Positions 32,841 to 40,164 of a stretch of DNA of 47,409 bases are shown here, piece after piece. The stretch is from contig NZ_SDKD01000027.1 in NCBI RefSeq assembly GCF_004521915.1, positions 1 through 47,409 on the forward strand, given 5' to 3'. Every line of letters begins with the position of its first letter. Position 1 is the first letter of the stretch. The DNA comes from Brevibacillus migulae. GTDB lineage: Bacteria > Bacillota > Bacilli > Brevibacillales > Brevibacillaceae. A program made the position numbers and the translations under genes. The notes under the pieces were generated by a model, which had not been told where the DNA came from, made no database searches, and saw nothing but the letters and a program-made list of their open reading frames with translations.

Positions 32841-33428
32841 TCATGATTGTAGATGCGCTGTGTCGTTTACCTTCAGAACTTCCCAACGATCGCTTTCAAA
32901 GCGGAGCAAACTCACTCCCGTGTTATCGATCCGGGATATTCCTGTTCCTTGCTTTCCTTCGGTGATCCAGTGAAGAAACGAATTAATGAAACCGCCATGA
33001 CTGACAACTGCAACAGTTTGTCCAGGATGGCGGGAGGCTATATCCGTCAATACAGCATCGGCTCTTTGTTGCATCTTCACAAAAGGTTCGATGCCGTAAA
33101 TCGATTGTTCAGGATCAACATCTTGGAATCGCTCACGTATCTCTTCGTATGTAAGTCCTTCCCAATCCCCATAGCACCGTTCGCGCAGAGCAGAAAGTCT
33201 CTGCACTTCAAGTCCGTGTAAGGAAGCCAAAGGCAAAGCTGTACGATGAGCACGTGACAAATCACTCGAGTAAATGGCATCAAAATGATGATTCTGATAC
33301 CATGCGGCCAATTTTTTGGCTTGCTCTTTCCCCAATTCGTTCAATTGGATATCGCTGTGTCCTTGAATTCGTCTTGCCAGATTCCATTCGGTTTCACCAT
33401 GGCGAATTAAAAAGAGGATGGTCTCCAT
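32841..33428 (-). CDS. histidine phosphatase family protein (phosphoglycerate-mutase-like)
   Basis: 195 residues. LIRHGETEWNLARRIQGHSD is the catalytic RHG motif, with SDLSRAHRTA and the second histidine in VSHGGFINSFL. This group includes PhoE-like and CobC-like phosphatases; the substrate is not given by the sequence. GGGGGGAGGGAATC precedes the ATG. It lies 22 bases upstream of the GGDEF gene on the same strand, so the two may be co-transcribed. Confidence 0.9.
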   Translation of the reverse strand: METILFLIRHGETEWNLARRIQGHSDIQLNELGKEQAKKLAAWYQNHHFDAIYSSDLSRAHRTALPLASLHGLEVQRLSALRERCYGDWEGLTYEEIRERFQDVDPEQSIYGIEPFVKMQQRADAVLTDIASRHPGQTVAVVSHGGFINSFLHWITEGKQGTGISRIDNTGVSLLRFESDRWEVLKVNDTAHLQS

Positions 33429-33637
33429 AATGTGTAGATTCCCTCCCCCCAGCTAGACTCGATAAGTACAATTATAAATGATATCTGTTCATCATGCCAT
33501 AATCTTCTTCGCGAACCATATCCATTATCACACGAGTTTTCTCTTTTTTAGCAGATTTGATGCTCAGCACTGAAACATCTCTGCCATCTTCGTCGTCACA
33601 GCAGGTAAACATTCAACGTTCACGGAGGGACCCGACC

Positions 33638-35389
33638 ATGAGATTTATCCCTAGACAATCGTGCTTCATGCTATTATCGGCCAGTCTGCTGCTGCCTGTA
33701 TACCCAGCAGCGGTTGACGCCAAATCCGTCGCTGCTTATACTGCCGCAACGGCTGCGGTGAATGCAAAATTAACAAAAGAGCAAGCTTTACAAATCGCAA
33801 CACGCATTTTGCCGATCCCCGCCGATGCGGAGTTGATAAACAGTTCCTTCCGCAGCATGGAGGTATGGCGTCCGTTTCCGGAATGGTCCTTCAGCTGGCG
33901 CAAAAAGGGAGAGCGCGGGAATGAGGATGCGATCACCATCAATGCCAGCATCCATGCGGACAAAGGGGAGCTTACCGCTTATTCCCATTATGAGCAGACA
34001 CCAAAACCGACCGCCTATGCCTCTGTCATTACCCGCGAGGAGGCACAAAAGGCAGCGGAGCGTTTCATGACCGCATCACTGGCTTCGAAACGGTCCGAAG
34101 TGAAGCTTTACAATCGCTCACAACCTACGCCAAAGACGCCGCTCACCTCGCAAACTTCCTATAATTTTCACTACGTACGCGTGGTAAACGGCATTTTGCT
34201 CCCGGAAAACTATATCGACATTACCGTGGACAGCAGTGGAAAAATTATCAATATGCAGACGGAATGGAATGACCGGATCACCTTTTCCAAAGCAGGCAGC
34301 TCACTCTCAGCAGCTCAGGCAGCCGCGCAATTCCGGACCCATGCAAATGCGAAACTCTCCTATTTGCTGCCTTGGGAAAACGGAGATCATGCAGAGCAAA
34401 AGCCGTTTCTTACCTACCGTAATCCTTTCACGTTTTTGATCGATGCGGGTACCGGCAAGCCCTTGACGCAGTCGTTCAAGCCATTGGACACACGCTCTGA
34501 GCCGATTCCGGTCAGCACAACACCGCTGCCCGCCCTCTATCAGGGAAAACCGCTTGGCCAGGACGAAGCCGTACGCTATGCCCAAAAGCTGTTTGACCTT
34601 TCCTTATATGAGCTGCAGGGCGCCAATTACAGCGACAAAGACTTCAGAGGCAACAAGAAGATCTGGAATCTTGAATTTCGGGCGAAAAATTCAGGCATTT
34701 CCCCCAGCTTCTTGATCTTGACGATTGATGCGAGCAACGGGGATGTCTTTCAATATTCCAAGGAGATCAGAGCCCTGTCGGAAAATGCCAAACCTCGCTG
34801 GACCAAGGATGATCTCAAGGTGAAAGCCATTGAAAGCTTGCGCAGGTGGACACCATCGCTTGCTTCTTCCTTTGCCCTGATCGATACAGCGGACGGCGAA
34901 ATCATGGATCCCCGTTCCCCGCGGCTCACCTACCAGTTCCAGCGCTTGGTAAACGGCGTACCCGCGGCGACCGGCAATGCCTCGATAGCCTTCGATGCGA
35001 TCACAGGCGAGCTCCTTACGTATTATGTCGACATCGGCAAGGAAAGCTATCCCGCTAAGCTGGAAAAGCACCTTTCCGAGCAAGAAGCCATCGATGCATG
35101 GCTGAAAGAATCGGAAGTGGAGCTTGTCTATCAGTTTGAACAGATTGATCCTGCGCTGGCCAGTTCTGCCAAAAGCGGCACCGCCACCATACCTGCGCGT
35201 GAAGCCAAATTGGTCTATCGGATGAACCGTTTGAGCAGCCATACAGCTTTGATGCGGTTACAGGCGAATGGCGGAGTGAGGCCGACGGGAAAACCGTTGA
35301 GCTGCACCGTCCGGCTCCATCCGATATCCGCGGACATCAAGCGGAGCAGGCTTTGCTTCTCATGTACGAATACGACGCTCTTTCCCTGA
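33638..35389 (+). CDS. YcdB/YcdC-like surface protein, N-terminal part (frame broken)
   Basis: 583 residues of a longer protein. A signal peptide (RFIPRQSCFMLLSASLLLPVYPAAVDA) is followed by repeated YcdB/YcdC (PepSY-like) modules: LTKEQALQIATRILPIP, GELTAYSHYEQ, VITREEAQKAAERFM, INMQTEW, and EDAVRYAQKLFD, ending in REAKLVYRMNRLSS. After 35240 the frame shifts and the last 50 residues read as nonsense before a stop. The real continuation is the downstream SLH part. The ATG at 33638 follows GGAGGGACCCGACC; an upstream ATG at 33557 lacks support. With the shift repaired it would be an S-layer-anchored protein of about 748 residues. Confidence 0.8.
   Translation: MRFIPRQSCFMLLSASLLLPVYPAAVDAKSVAAYTAATAAVNAKLTKEQALQIATRILPIPADAELINSSFRSMEVWRPFPEWSFSWRKKGERGNEDAITINASIHADKGELTAYSHYEQTPKPTAYASVITREEAQKAAERFMTASLASKRSEVKLYNRSQPTPKTPLTSQTSYNFHYVRVVNGILLPENYIDITVDSSGKIINMQTEWNDRITFSKAGSSLSAAQAAAQFRTHANAKLSYLLPWENGDHAEQKPFLTYRNPFTFLIDAGTGKPLTQSFKPLDTRSEPIPVSTTPLPALYQGKPLGQDEAVRYAQKLFDLSLYELQGANYSDKDFRGNKKIWNLEFRAKNSGISPSFLILTIDASNGDVFQYSKEIRALSENAKPRWTKDDLKVKAIESLRRWTPSLASSFALIDTADGEIMDPRSPRLTYQFQRLVNGVPAATGNASIAFDAITGELLTYYVDIGKESYPAKLEKHLSEQEAIDAWLKESEVELVYQFEQIDPALASSAKSGTATIPAREAKLVYRMNRLSSHTALMRLQANGGVRPTGKPLSCTVRLHPISADIKRSRLCFSCTNTTLFP
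35232..35245 (+). other. frameshift junction
   Basis: One C appears missing from AGCAGCC. Adding a C after AGCAGCC gives Ser-Ser-Pro-Tyr-Ser-Phe-Asp-Ala-Val-Thr-Gly-Glu-Trp, the expected continuation. Either a true mutation or a sequencing error. Confidence 0.75.
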
Positions 35390-35886
35390 TTGACGGAAAA
35401 ATCTTGCCTGATCGGGCGATTACCCGCGGTGAAATGATCGAAATGCTCATGGTCTCGATGAATCAGGGGCGCATTAATCCGGGTGCCTATGCGCTGCGCA
35501 CAGCTTCCTATGCGGATGTTTCCAAAAGCTCTCCGTATTTCGCATCTGTAGAAGCTGCCGTCGATCGCGGACTCCTGGATAAGTCCTCTTCCTCCCTGAA
35601 ACCTGACGAACCGATTAGCCGAGAAGAACTGGCTGATATGATTGTACGCGCACTCGGTCTGAAGCAGCTTTCTGCATATGATGAGATGTTCCAATCCGAC
35701 TTGACCGATCTCAAGGATGCCAAGGAAAGGGGCGCGATCATCATCGTGACGACAATCGGAATCATGCAGCCGGACGGTCATGCCTTCCATCCGAAAGCGA
35801 AGGTCTCGCGGGCAGAGGCGGCTCTTTCCTTTGTGAAGTTTCTGGAAAAACGGTCAGAATTGCAGAATGAACGAAATCTATACTAG
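35242..35886 (+). CDS. S-layer-homology C-terminal part of the same broken gene
   Basis: Frame +1 relative to the upstream part. It begins YSFDAVTGEWRSEADGKT, the natural continuation of the YcdB modules, and carries two to three SLH motifs: LPDRAITRGEMIEMLM, ASYADVSKSSPYFASVEAAVDRGLLDK with LKPDEPISREELADMIVRAL, and FHPKAKVSRAEAALSFVKFL. SLH domains bind pyruvylated wall polysaccharide. There is no ribosome binding site of its own and the nearest ATG is at 35353, so independent translation is unlikely. Confidence 0.75.
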   Translation, partial: YSFDAVTGEWRSEADGKTVELHRPAPSDIRGHQAEQALLLMYEYDALSLIDGKILPDRAITRGEMIEMLMVSMNQGRINPGAYALRTASYADVSKSSPYFASVEAAVDRGLLDKSSSSLKPDEPISREELADMIVRALGLKQLSAYDEMFQSDLTDLKDAKERGAIIIVTTIGIMQPDGHAFHPKAKVSRAEAALSFVKFLEKRSELQNERNLY

Positions 35887-35895
35887 CAACGGTTA

Positions 35896-35923
35896 TTGAC
35901 TTTTTGCTAGGAATTCATATATT
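35896..35923 (+). promoter_or_regulatory. sigma-A promoter of rpsD
   Basis: TTGACT (35896-35901) and TATATT (35918-35923) are 16 bases apart, about 200 bases before rpsD, so the transcript has a long leader. Confidence 0.65.
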
Positions 35924-35929
35924 ATTGAC

Positions 35930-36131
35930 TGTATGTGTGCAGGGTAGCAAACGATTGTAGGTAAAAACAGAAGGTGAACCCTCTTAGTTACATCCCTTGA
36001 TGGGCAGCGGCTGAATACCCATGAGGAGCACGATGCGGAAACGCTACCGTCCGAAGTTCGTGTAGGGAAAGATGGAACTACCCTTCTGGAAGTAAACACC
36101 TGCGAATCTAATTTAAAGGAGAAATGAATCC
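35930..36131 (+). promoter_or_regulatory. rpsD leader, probable S4-binding autoregulatory RNA
   Basis: A 200-base untranslated stretch without coding capacity that ends in AAAGGAGAAATGAATCC before the rpsD ATG. It has several GC-rich complementary segments. In B. subtilis rpsD is autoregulated by S4 binding its mRNA leader, and a leader of this length fits that. The fold was not computed. Confidence 0.5.
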
Positions 36132-36731
36132 ATGTCACGTTACACAGGACCTCGTCACAAACTGGCTCGCCGCCTCGGTATCTCTTTGGACGGTACAGGC
36201 AAAGACATCAAACGCAACTTCCCACCAGGACAACACGGCCACAGCAACCGCCGCAAACTGTCTGAGTACGGTATCCAGTTGCAAGAGAAGCAAAAATTGC
36301 GCCATATGTTTGGCATTAACGAAAAACAATTCCGCCGCACGTTCGATCAATCTTCCAAAATGCAAGGCGTACACGGCGAAAACTTCATGAAATTGCTCGA
36401 GTCCCGTCTGGACAACTTGGTATATCGTATGGGCTTTGCTCCTACTCGTCCAGCAGCTCGCCAATTGGTTAACCATGGCCACTTCCTCGTAAACGGCAAG
36501 AAGGTAAACATTCCTTCCTACCGCGTACAACCAGGTGATGTGATCAGCCTGCGTGAGAAATCCCGCAACCTGGCTATCGTAAAAGAATCCGTGGAAGCTC
36601 GCACGTTCCTGCCAAACTACGTATCTTTCGATGACAACAAACTCGAAGGTACTTACACTCGTCTGCCAGACCGTGAAGAGATGCCAGCTGAAATCAACGA
36701 GAAACTCATCGTTGAGTACTACAGCCGTTAA
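36132..36731 (+). CDS. rpsD: 30S ribosomal protein S4
   Basis: 199 residues, usual length. SRYTGPRHKLARRLGISLDG at the start lacks the zinc-binding cysteines, the C-minus Bacillus form. S4 RNA-binding fold in RLDNLVYRMGFAPTRPAARQLVNHGHFLVNGKKVNIPSYRV. S4 nucleates 16S rRNA assembly. Codon usage is biased to translation-optimal codons, as expected for a ribosomal gene. Own promoter, leader and terminator; single gene. Confidence 0.98.
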   Translation: MSRYTGPRHKLARRLGISLDGTGKDIKRNFPPGQHGHSNRRKLSEYGIQLQEKQKLRHMFGINEKQFRRTFDQSSKMQGVHGENFMKLLESRLDNLVYRMGFAPTRPAARQLVNHGHFLVNGKKVNIPSYRVQPGDVISLREKSRNLAIVKESVEARTFLPNYVSFDDNKLEGTYTRLPDREEMPAEINEKLIVEYYSR

Positions 36732-36738
36732 TCATAGC

Positions 36739-36777
36739 AAAAAAGGTAGAGGCCGTTTTGGTCTCTACCTTTTTTTC
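36739..36777. terminator. terminator of rpsD
   Basis: AAAGGTAGAGGCC and GGTCTCTACCTTT form the stem with GTTTT loop, and seven Ts follow. Also suited to the convergent YdcF gene (ends 36783). Confidence 0.88.
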
Positions 36778-36782
36778 GTTTC

Positions 36783-37391
36783 TCAACGGAATGGCTTGGT
36801 CAGGATATATCCCGCCGTAAAGAAAATTTCTCGCGCAAAAAAGGGCAAAGTCGTGCGCCAGCTTCGATAGACCGTCGTAGGAGTCGGCGAAGCAAAGGCC
36901 TTCATCCCCATATCCTCCGCCATCATCATCGAACGCTTCATATGCAAGGGATCACTCACGATCGTAAAGCTTTTCCAGCCATGTGCATGCGCAATGTCCA
37001 AGGCATACTGCAAGTTCTCTTCCGTAATCGTGGATTTGGTCTCGATTTGAATGGCATCCTCCGGCACTTGATGCGCAAGCGCATAGTTCCTCGCCACTTC
37101 GGCTTCCGCGTAGGCCTGTAACTCTCCTGTTCCTCCGGTAAAAATCAAATGTTCCACATAGCCTTGCTGATACAGCCAGATCGCGTGATGAAGCCGCTCA
37201 CGGAGTACGGGAGATGGCTGATCCCCCCAGACAGCAGCCCCCAGCACGATGGCCGCATCCGTTTTCTCCAGTTGATTGATGGATGAGTACGTCCAGATTG
37301 AGTGAGCGAGTAAAGCAATGAGCAGCATCCCTGCTGCAGCCGCACTGGCCAAGAGTATTCTCCACGTTAGCCTTGGTTTCTTCCCATTCAT
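36783..37391 (-). CDS. YdcF/DUF218 (ElyC/SanA) membrane-anchored protein
   Basis: 202 residues from the ATG at 37391, which is uncertain; ATG at 37406 or TTG at 37436 in frame would give slightly longer forms and no start has a strong ribosome binding site. One N-terminal membrane span (ILLASAAAAGMLLIALLAHSIW) is followed by the DUF218 domain: DAAIVLGAAVWGDQPSPVLRERL, HLIFTGGTGELQAYAEAEVARNYAL, IQIETKSTITEENLQYA and FTIVSDPLHMKRSM. The family includes SanA and ElyC, linked to envelope integrity. Biochemical activity unknown. Confidence 0.82.
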   Translation of the reverse strand: MNGKKPRLTWRILLASAAAAGMLLIALLAHSIWTYSSINQLEKTDAAIVLGAAVWGDQPSPVLRERLHHAIWLYQQGYVEHLIFTGGTGELQAYAEAEVARNYALAHQVPEDAIQIETKSTITEENLQYALDIAHAHGWKSFTIVSDPLHMKRSMMMAEDMGMKAFASPTPTTVYRSWRTTLPFFAREIFFTAGYILTKPFR

Positions 37392-37549
37392 CCCATTTGG
37401 CCACATCCAGCAGGAGAAAGCCCATCTAGTAGACAAAAATCTGCAAATTGCATCAAAATTCCTGCTTTCCCATTCAAATTGTCACTAGAGTATGATATAA
37501 CGATAGAAGTAAAGCGAAGACTCAGAATCTGGCATAGAGGCGATAAAAA

Positions 37550-37870
37550 ATGAAAGACTCCATTATGGATCCGATCACGGAAAAGAAAATGGAAGTGAAA
37601 GAGCTCATCCATACGATTATGGAAATGCCGAATACAGACGAACTTCCGTTGATTCGACAATTGGCCATTCATCTGCACCGACTGCTCCGTATCCGTGTGA
37701 TCACGCCCCCCATCTCAGAGGTCATGATTACCCTTCAGTCGGAAAAGCCAAAGCTCTACCATGCAACAAGGCTGTCATTGCCCGAGAAGAGTCATCTGAG
37801 CATCCTCTTTGAAATTAACGGAGATGAGCATCTGGCAAAAGAACGGTTACAGAGTTTTCTGAACGATTAG
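37550..37870 (+). CDS. 106-residue protein of unknown function
   Basis: Soluble helical start (MKDSIMDPITEKKMEVKELIHTIMEMPNTDELPLIRQLAIHLHRLLRI), then a beta-like part and the basic tail GDEHLAKERLQSFLND. No membrane span. AGAGGCGAT lies before the ATG. It is a single gene between the divergent YdcF gene and the convergent DinB gene. Not recognised. Confidence 0.65.
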   Translation: MKDSIMDPITEKKMEVKELIHTIMEMPNTDELPLIRQLAIHLHRLLRIRVITPPISEVMITLQSEKPKLYHATRLSLPEKSHLSILFEINGDEHLAKERLQSFLND

Positions 37871-37893
37871 GTTTTTTCTACATACGTACTTGC

Positions 37894-38364
37894 TTACGCC
37901 TTGCTTTGCTGGCAGGCGTTTTTGACATGTTCAATTTGGGCCAAATGTTCTTCGACATGGTTGACATAGCGCTCCAGCAATTGGCGAAAGCTCAGTTCCC
38001 CCGCTTCATCATGAAGCCCGATGCGCTGCCCCTGTTCATCCGTCACCTGCTCGAGAATCGGCCGCATGCCCTCTCGCAGCAATTTGAACAACATGAAGCT
38101 CTGCTCACGATCTTGCTTGTCATAATGCAGCGTATTGGCCCATCGATCCTGGTCGTAGGAAGTCAGTAAGGGGCGCTCCTCTGCCAGCACTTTTTTCATG
38201 CGCTGAACCCCGACGATTTCGGCATCCGCAACATGGACGATAATCTCATGGATGCTCCATTTCCCCGGCGCCGGCTTGAAGCGCAGCTCTTCCTCCGTCA
38301 GTCCTGCGATGGCTGCCCGCAGCCGCTCTTCCCCTTGCAAATAGGCATCAATCAATGCTTTCAT
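37894..38364 (-). CDS. DinB-family four-helix protein
   Basis: 156 residues. Helical DinB-type layout with metal-type histidines: VHVADAEI near 47-54 and NHVEEHLAQI near 139. Related proteins are metal-dependent thiol or transferase enzymes such as BstA and YfiT. AAGGGAGCGGATCGC precedes the ATG. Function not known. Terminator shared with tyrS region at 38424. Confidence 0.78.
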   Translation of the reverse strand: MKALIDAYLQGEERLRAAIAGLTEEELRFKPAPGKWSIHEIIVHVADAEIVGVQRMKKVLAEERPLLTSYDQDRWANTLHYDKQDREQSFMLFKLLREGMRPILEQVTDEQGQRIGLHDEAGELSFRQLLERYVNHVEEHLAQIEHVKNACQQSKA

Positions 38365-38423
38365 GCGATCCGCTCCCTTGCAGAATGGTTTTTGTATATT
38401 ATAACGCGGAGGGAAAATATGTA

Positions 38424-38469
38424 AAGAAAGTCCGCATCTCCATGTAAAAAGAGATACGGACTTTCTTTT
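38424..38469. terminator. rho-independent terminator after tyrS
   Basis: AAGAAAGTCCGCATCTC and GAGATACGGACTTTCTT pair with one wobble around a loop of ten bases. It follows the tyrS stop (38489) on the minus strand. Confidence 0.85.
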
Positions 38470-38488
38470 GCATGTGCCCTGTTTCCTT

Positions 38489-39751
38489 TTAGCTCAGCTT
38501 GATTTTCGCGAACTTTCGCTTCCCTACCTGCACGACCATGTCTTCAGCAAGCGTTACATTTGCATTGATATCCGCGACTTTCTCTTCATTGACCTTGACG
38601 GCGCCTTGCTGCACACTGCGGCGCGCATCGCCTTTCGAATCAGCCAGCTTCAAATCAAAGATCAGATTGACGATGTTGGCCTCCCCATTTTCATAAGCCG
38701 ACTTTTCAAGCGTGACTTCCGGCAGATCGGTAGGCAGCGCCCGCTGCTGGAACACCGTCTTGAAATAGTTCTCGGCTTCTTCCGCTTCCGCTTCGCCGTG
38801 GAACATGCGGACAAAAGTCTTGGCCAGCTTCATTTTCACATCGCGCGGATGGACCGTACCGTCCACCAGGCCTTTGCGCAGCTCCTCGATTTCTTCCTGC
38901 GAAAGATCCGTCGCCAATTCGTAATAACGCATCATCAGTTCATCCGGAATGGACATGGATTTGCCATAGATCTCATTCGGCGGTTCATTGACACCGATGT
39001 AGTTGCCCAGACTCTTGGACATTTTCTGCACACCATCAAGACCTTCGAGCAGCGGCATCATCATTACCACTTGCTGCTCTTGGCCGTATTCTTTTTGCAG
39101 CTGGCGGCCCATCAGCAGATTGAACTTTTGGTCTGTTCCGCCCAGCTCCACGTCACACTCGAGCGCGACGGAATCGTAGCCTTGCATGAGCGGATAGAAG
39201 AATTCATGGACCGAGATCGGCTGTTCATTCTTGAACCGTTTCTCAAAGTCATCACGTTCCATCATGCGTGCCACAGTCGTTTTCGCAGCCAGCTGCACGA
39301 CATCCGCGAACGTCATCGGAGCGAGCCAGGTGGAGTTGAAGACAACCTCCACTTTTTCCGTATCCAGCACTTTGCCGAACTGCTCGACATAGCTTTTCGC
39401 GTTGATCTGGATTTGCTCTTCGCTCAATTGCTTGCGCGTTTCCGATTTTCCGGTAGGGTCGCCGATTCGACCGGTAAAGTCCCCGATCAAGAGCTGGATA
39501 TGATGTCCCAACTCTTGGAACTGGCGCATTTTTTGCAGCACAACCGTGTGTCCCACATGGATATCCGGTGCGGATGGGTCCAGTCCTAGCTTGATTTTCA
39601 GCGGTTTTCCTGTCACGACAAAGCGTTCCAGCTTTTTGCGCAGCTCTTCTTCTGGAATGATCTCTACCGTGCCGCGGCGCAAAATGGAGAGTTGACGCTC
39701 AACTTCCTTGGTTTGCTCCGGGGTCAGTGTGTACTTCTTTTCTTGTTCCAT
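38489..39751 (-). CDS. tyrS: tyrosyl-tRNA synthetase
   Basis: 420 residues. Class I signature HVGHTVVL (HIGH-like) near 58 and KMSKSLGNYIGV near 235, so it belongs to the KMSKS form (TyrZ type) rather than the KFGKT form. The C-terminal end (about 355-420) is an S4-like RNA-binding domain, VQVGKRKFAKIKLS. It charges tRNA-Tyr. The ATG at 39751 is chosen because AAGGAGTGG lies 11 bases upstream; the frame is open to 39808. Expression is set by the tyrosine T-box upstream. Confidence 0.95.
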   Translation of the reverse strand: MEQEKKYTLTPEQTKEVERQLSILRRGTVEIIPEEELRKKLERFVVTGKPLKIKLGLDPSAPDIHVGHTVVLQKMRQFQELGHHIQLLIGDFTGRIGDPTGKSETRKQLSEEQIQINAKSYVEQFGKVLDTEKVEVVFNSTWLAPMTFADVVQLAAKTTVARMMERDDFEKRFKNEQPISVHEFFYPLMQGYDSVALECDVELGGTDQKFNLLMGRQLQKEYGQEQQVVMMMPLLEGLDGVQKMSKSLGNYIGVNEPPNEIYGKSMSIPDELMMRYYELATDLSQEEIEELRKGLVDGTVHPRDVKMKLAKTFVRMFHGEAEAEEAENYFKTVFQQRALPTDLPEVTLEKSAYENGEANIVNLIFDLKLADSKGDARRSVQQGAVKVNEEKVADINANVTLAEDMVVQVGKRKFAKIKLS

Positions 39752-39788
39752 GCCTGTTTCCACTCCTTTTTCTTCGTCAAAATGGCAT

Positions 39789-40040
39789 AAAAAAAATCCC
39801 ATCCCCAATAGGGACGAGATGTTTCTCGCGGTACCACCCTAGTTGAAAAGGCAAGAAAGCGCCTTTTCCGCTCGTCAGGATAACGGCCTGTTCCGTCCGG
39901 CATCACCCGGCAGCTCGAGATGTGTATTTCACGCAAGCACTAGCGCTGGTTTTCACCGACCACCAGCTCTCTTTCCATACCCTGCATCATGCCCCGCTAC
40001 TCTCATCTTTCCATGCCAATTTCTTCATTTTCACATACTA
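39789..40040 (-). promoter_or_regulatory. T-box riboswitch (tyrosine)
   Basis: On the minus strand AGGGTGGTACCGCG (39827-39840) is the T-box consensus. It is followed by a terminator hairpin, ATCTCGTCCC and GGGATGGGAT (39811-39820 and 39796-39805), and a run of eight Ts (39789-39796). Upstream lies stem I; a UAC triplet (39924-39926, in GAAATACACA) is the likely tyrosine specifier. Uncharged tRNA-Tyr stabilises the antiterminator and lets tyrS be transcribed. Confidence 0.9.
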
Positions 40041-40046
40041 GCCTTA

Positions 40047-40076
40047 TTTGTAACATACTCGTCACAGCCGTGTCAA
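40047..40076 (-). promoter_or_regulatory. sigma-A promoter of tyrS
   Basis: On the minus strand TTGACA (40071-40076) and TACAAA (40047-40052), spacing 18. It lies just upstream of the T-box leader. Confidence 0.6.
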
Positions 40077-40125
40077 TTGGACGCCTCTCCACTTGTCAGT
40101 TCTTGTATCCCGCCTTTGGCAGATA

Positions 40126-40134
40126 TGGTATAAT
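40126..40134 (+). promoter_or_regulatory. extended -10 promoter of the PBP gene
   Basis: TGGTATAAT (40126-40134) is an extended -10 (TGnTATAAT), without a good -35. It makes a transcript starting near 40141, so the ATG at 40165 rather than 40093 is the start of the penicillin-binding protein. Confidence 0.55.
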
Positions 40135-40164
40135 TGGGTCGATAAATGGGGGGTCGTACTCTAT

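Noticed and set aside
33557..33637. longer start of the YcdB/SLH gene
   Set aside because: The upstream ATG has no ribosome binding site and would put 27 residues in front of a normal signal peptide.
38468..39589. 373-residue open frame on the plus strand opposite tyrS
   Set aside because: Shadow of tyrS; composition rich in His, Arg and Phe, no ribosome binding site, starts inside the tyrS terminator.
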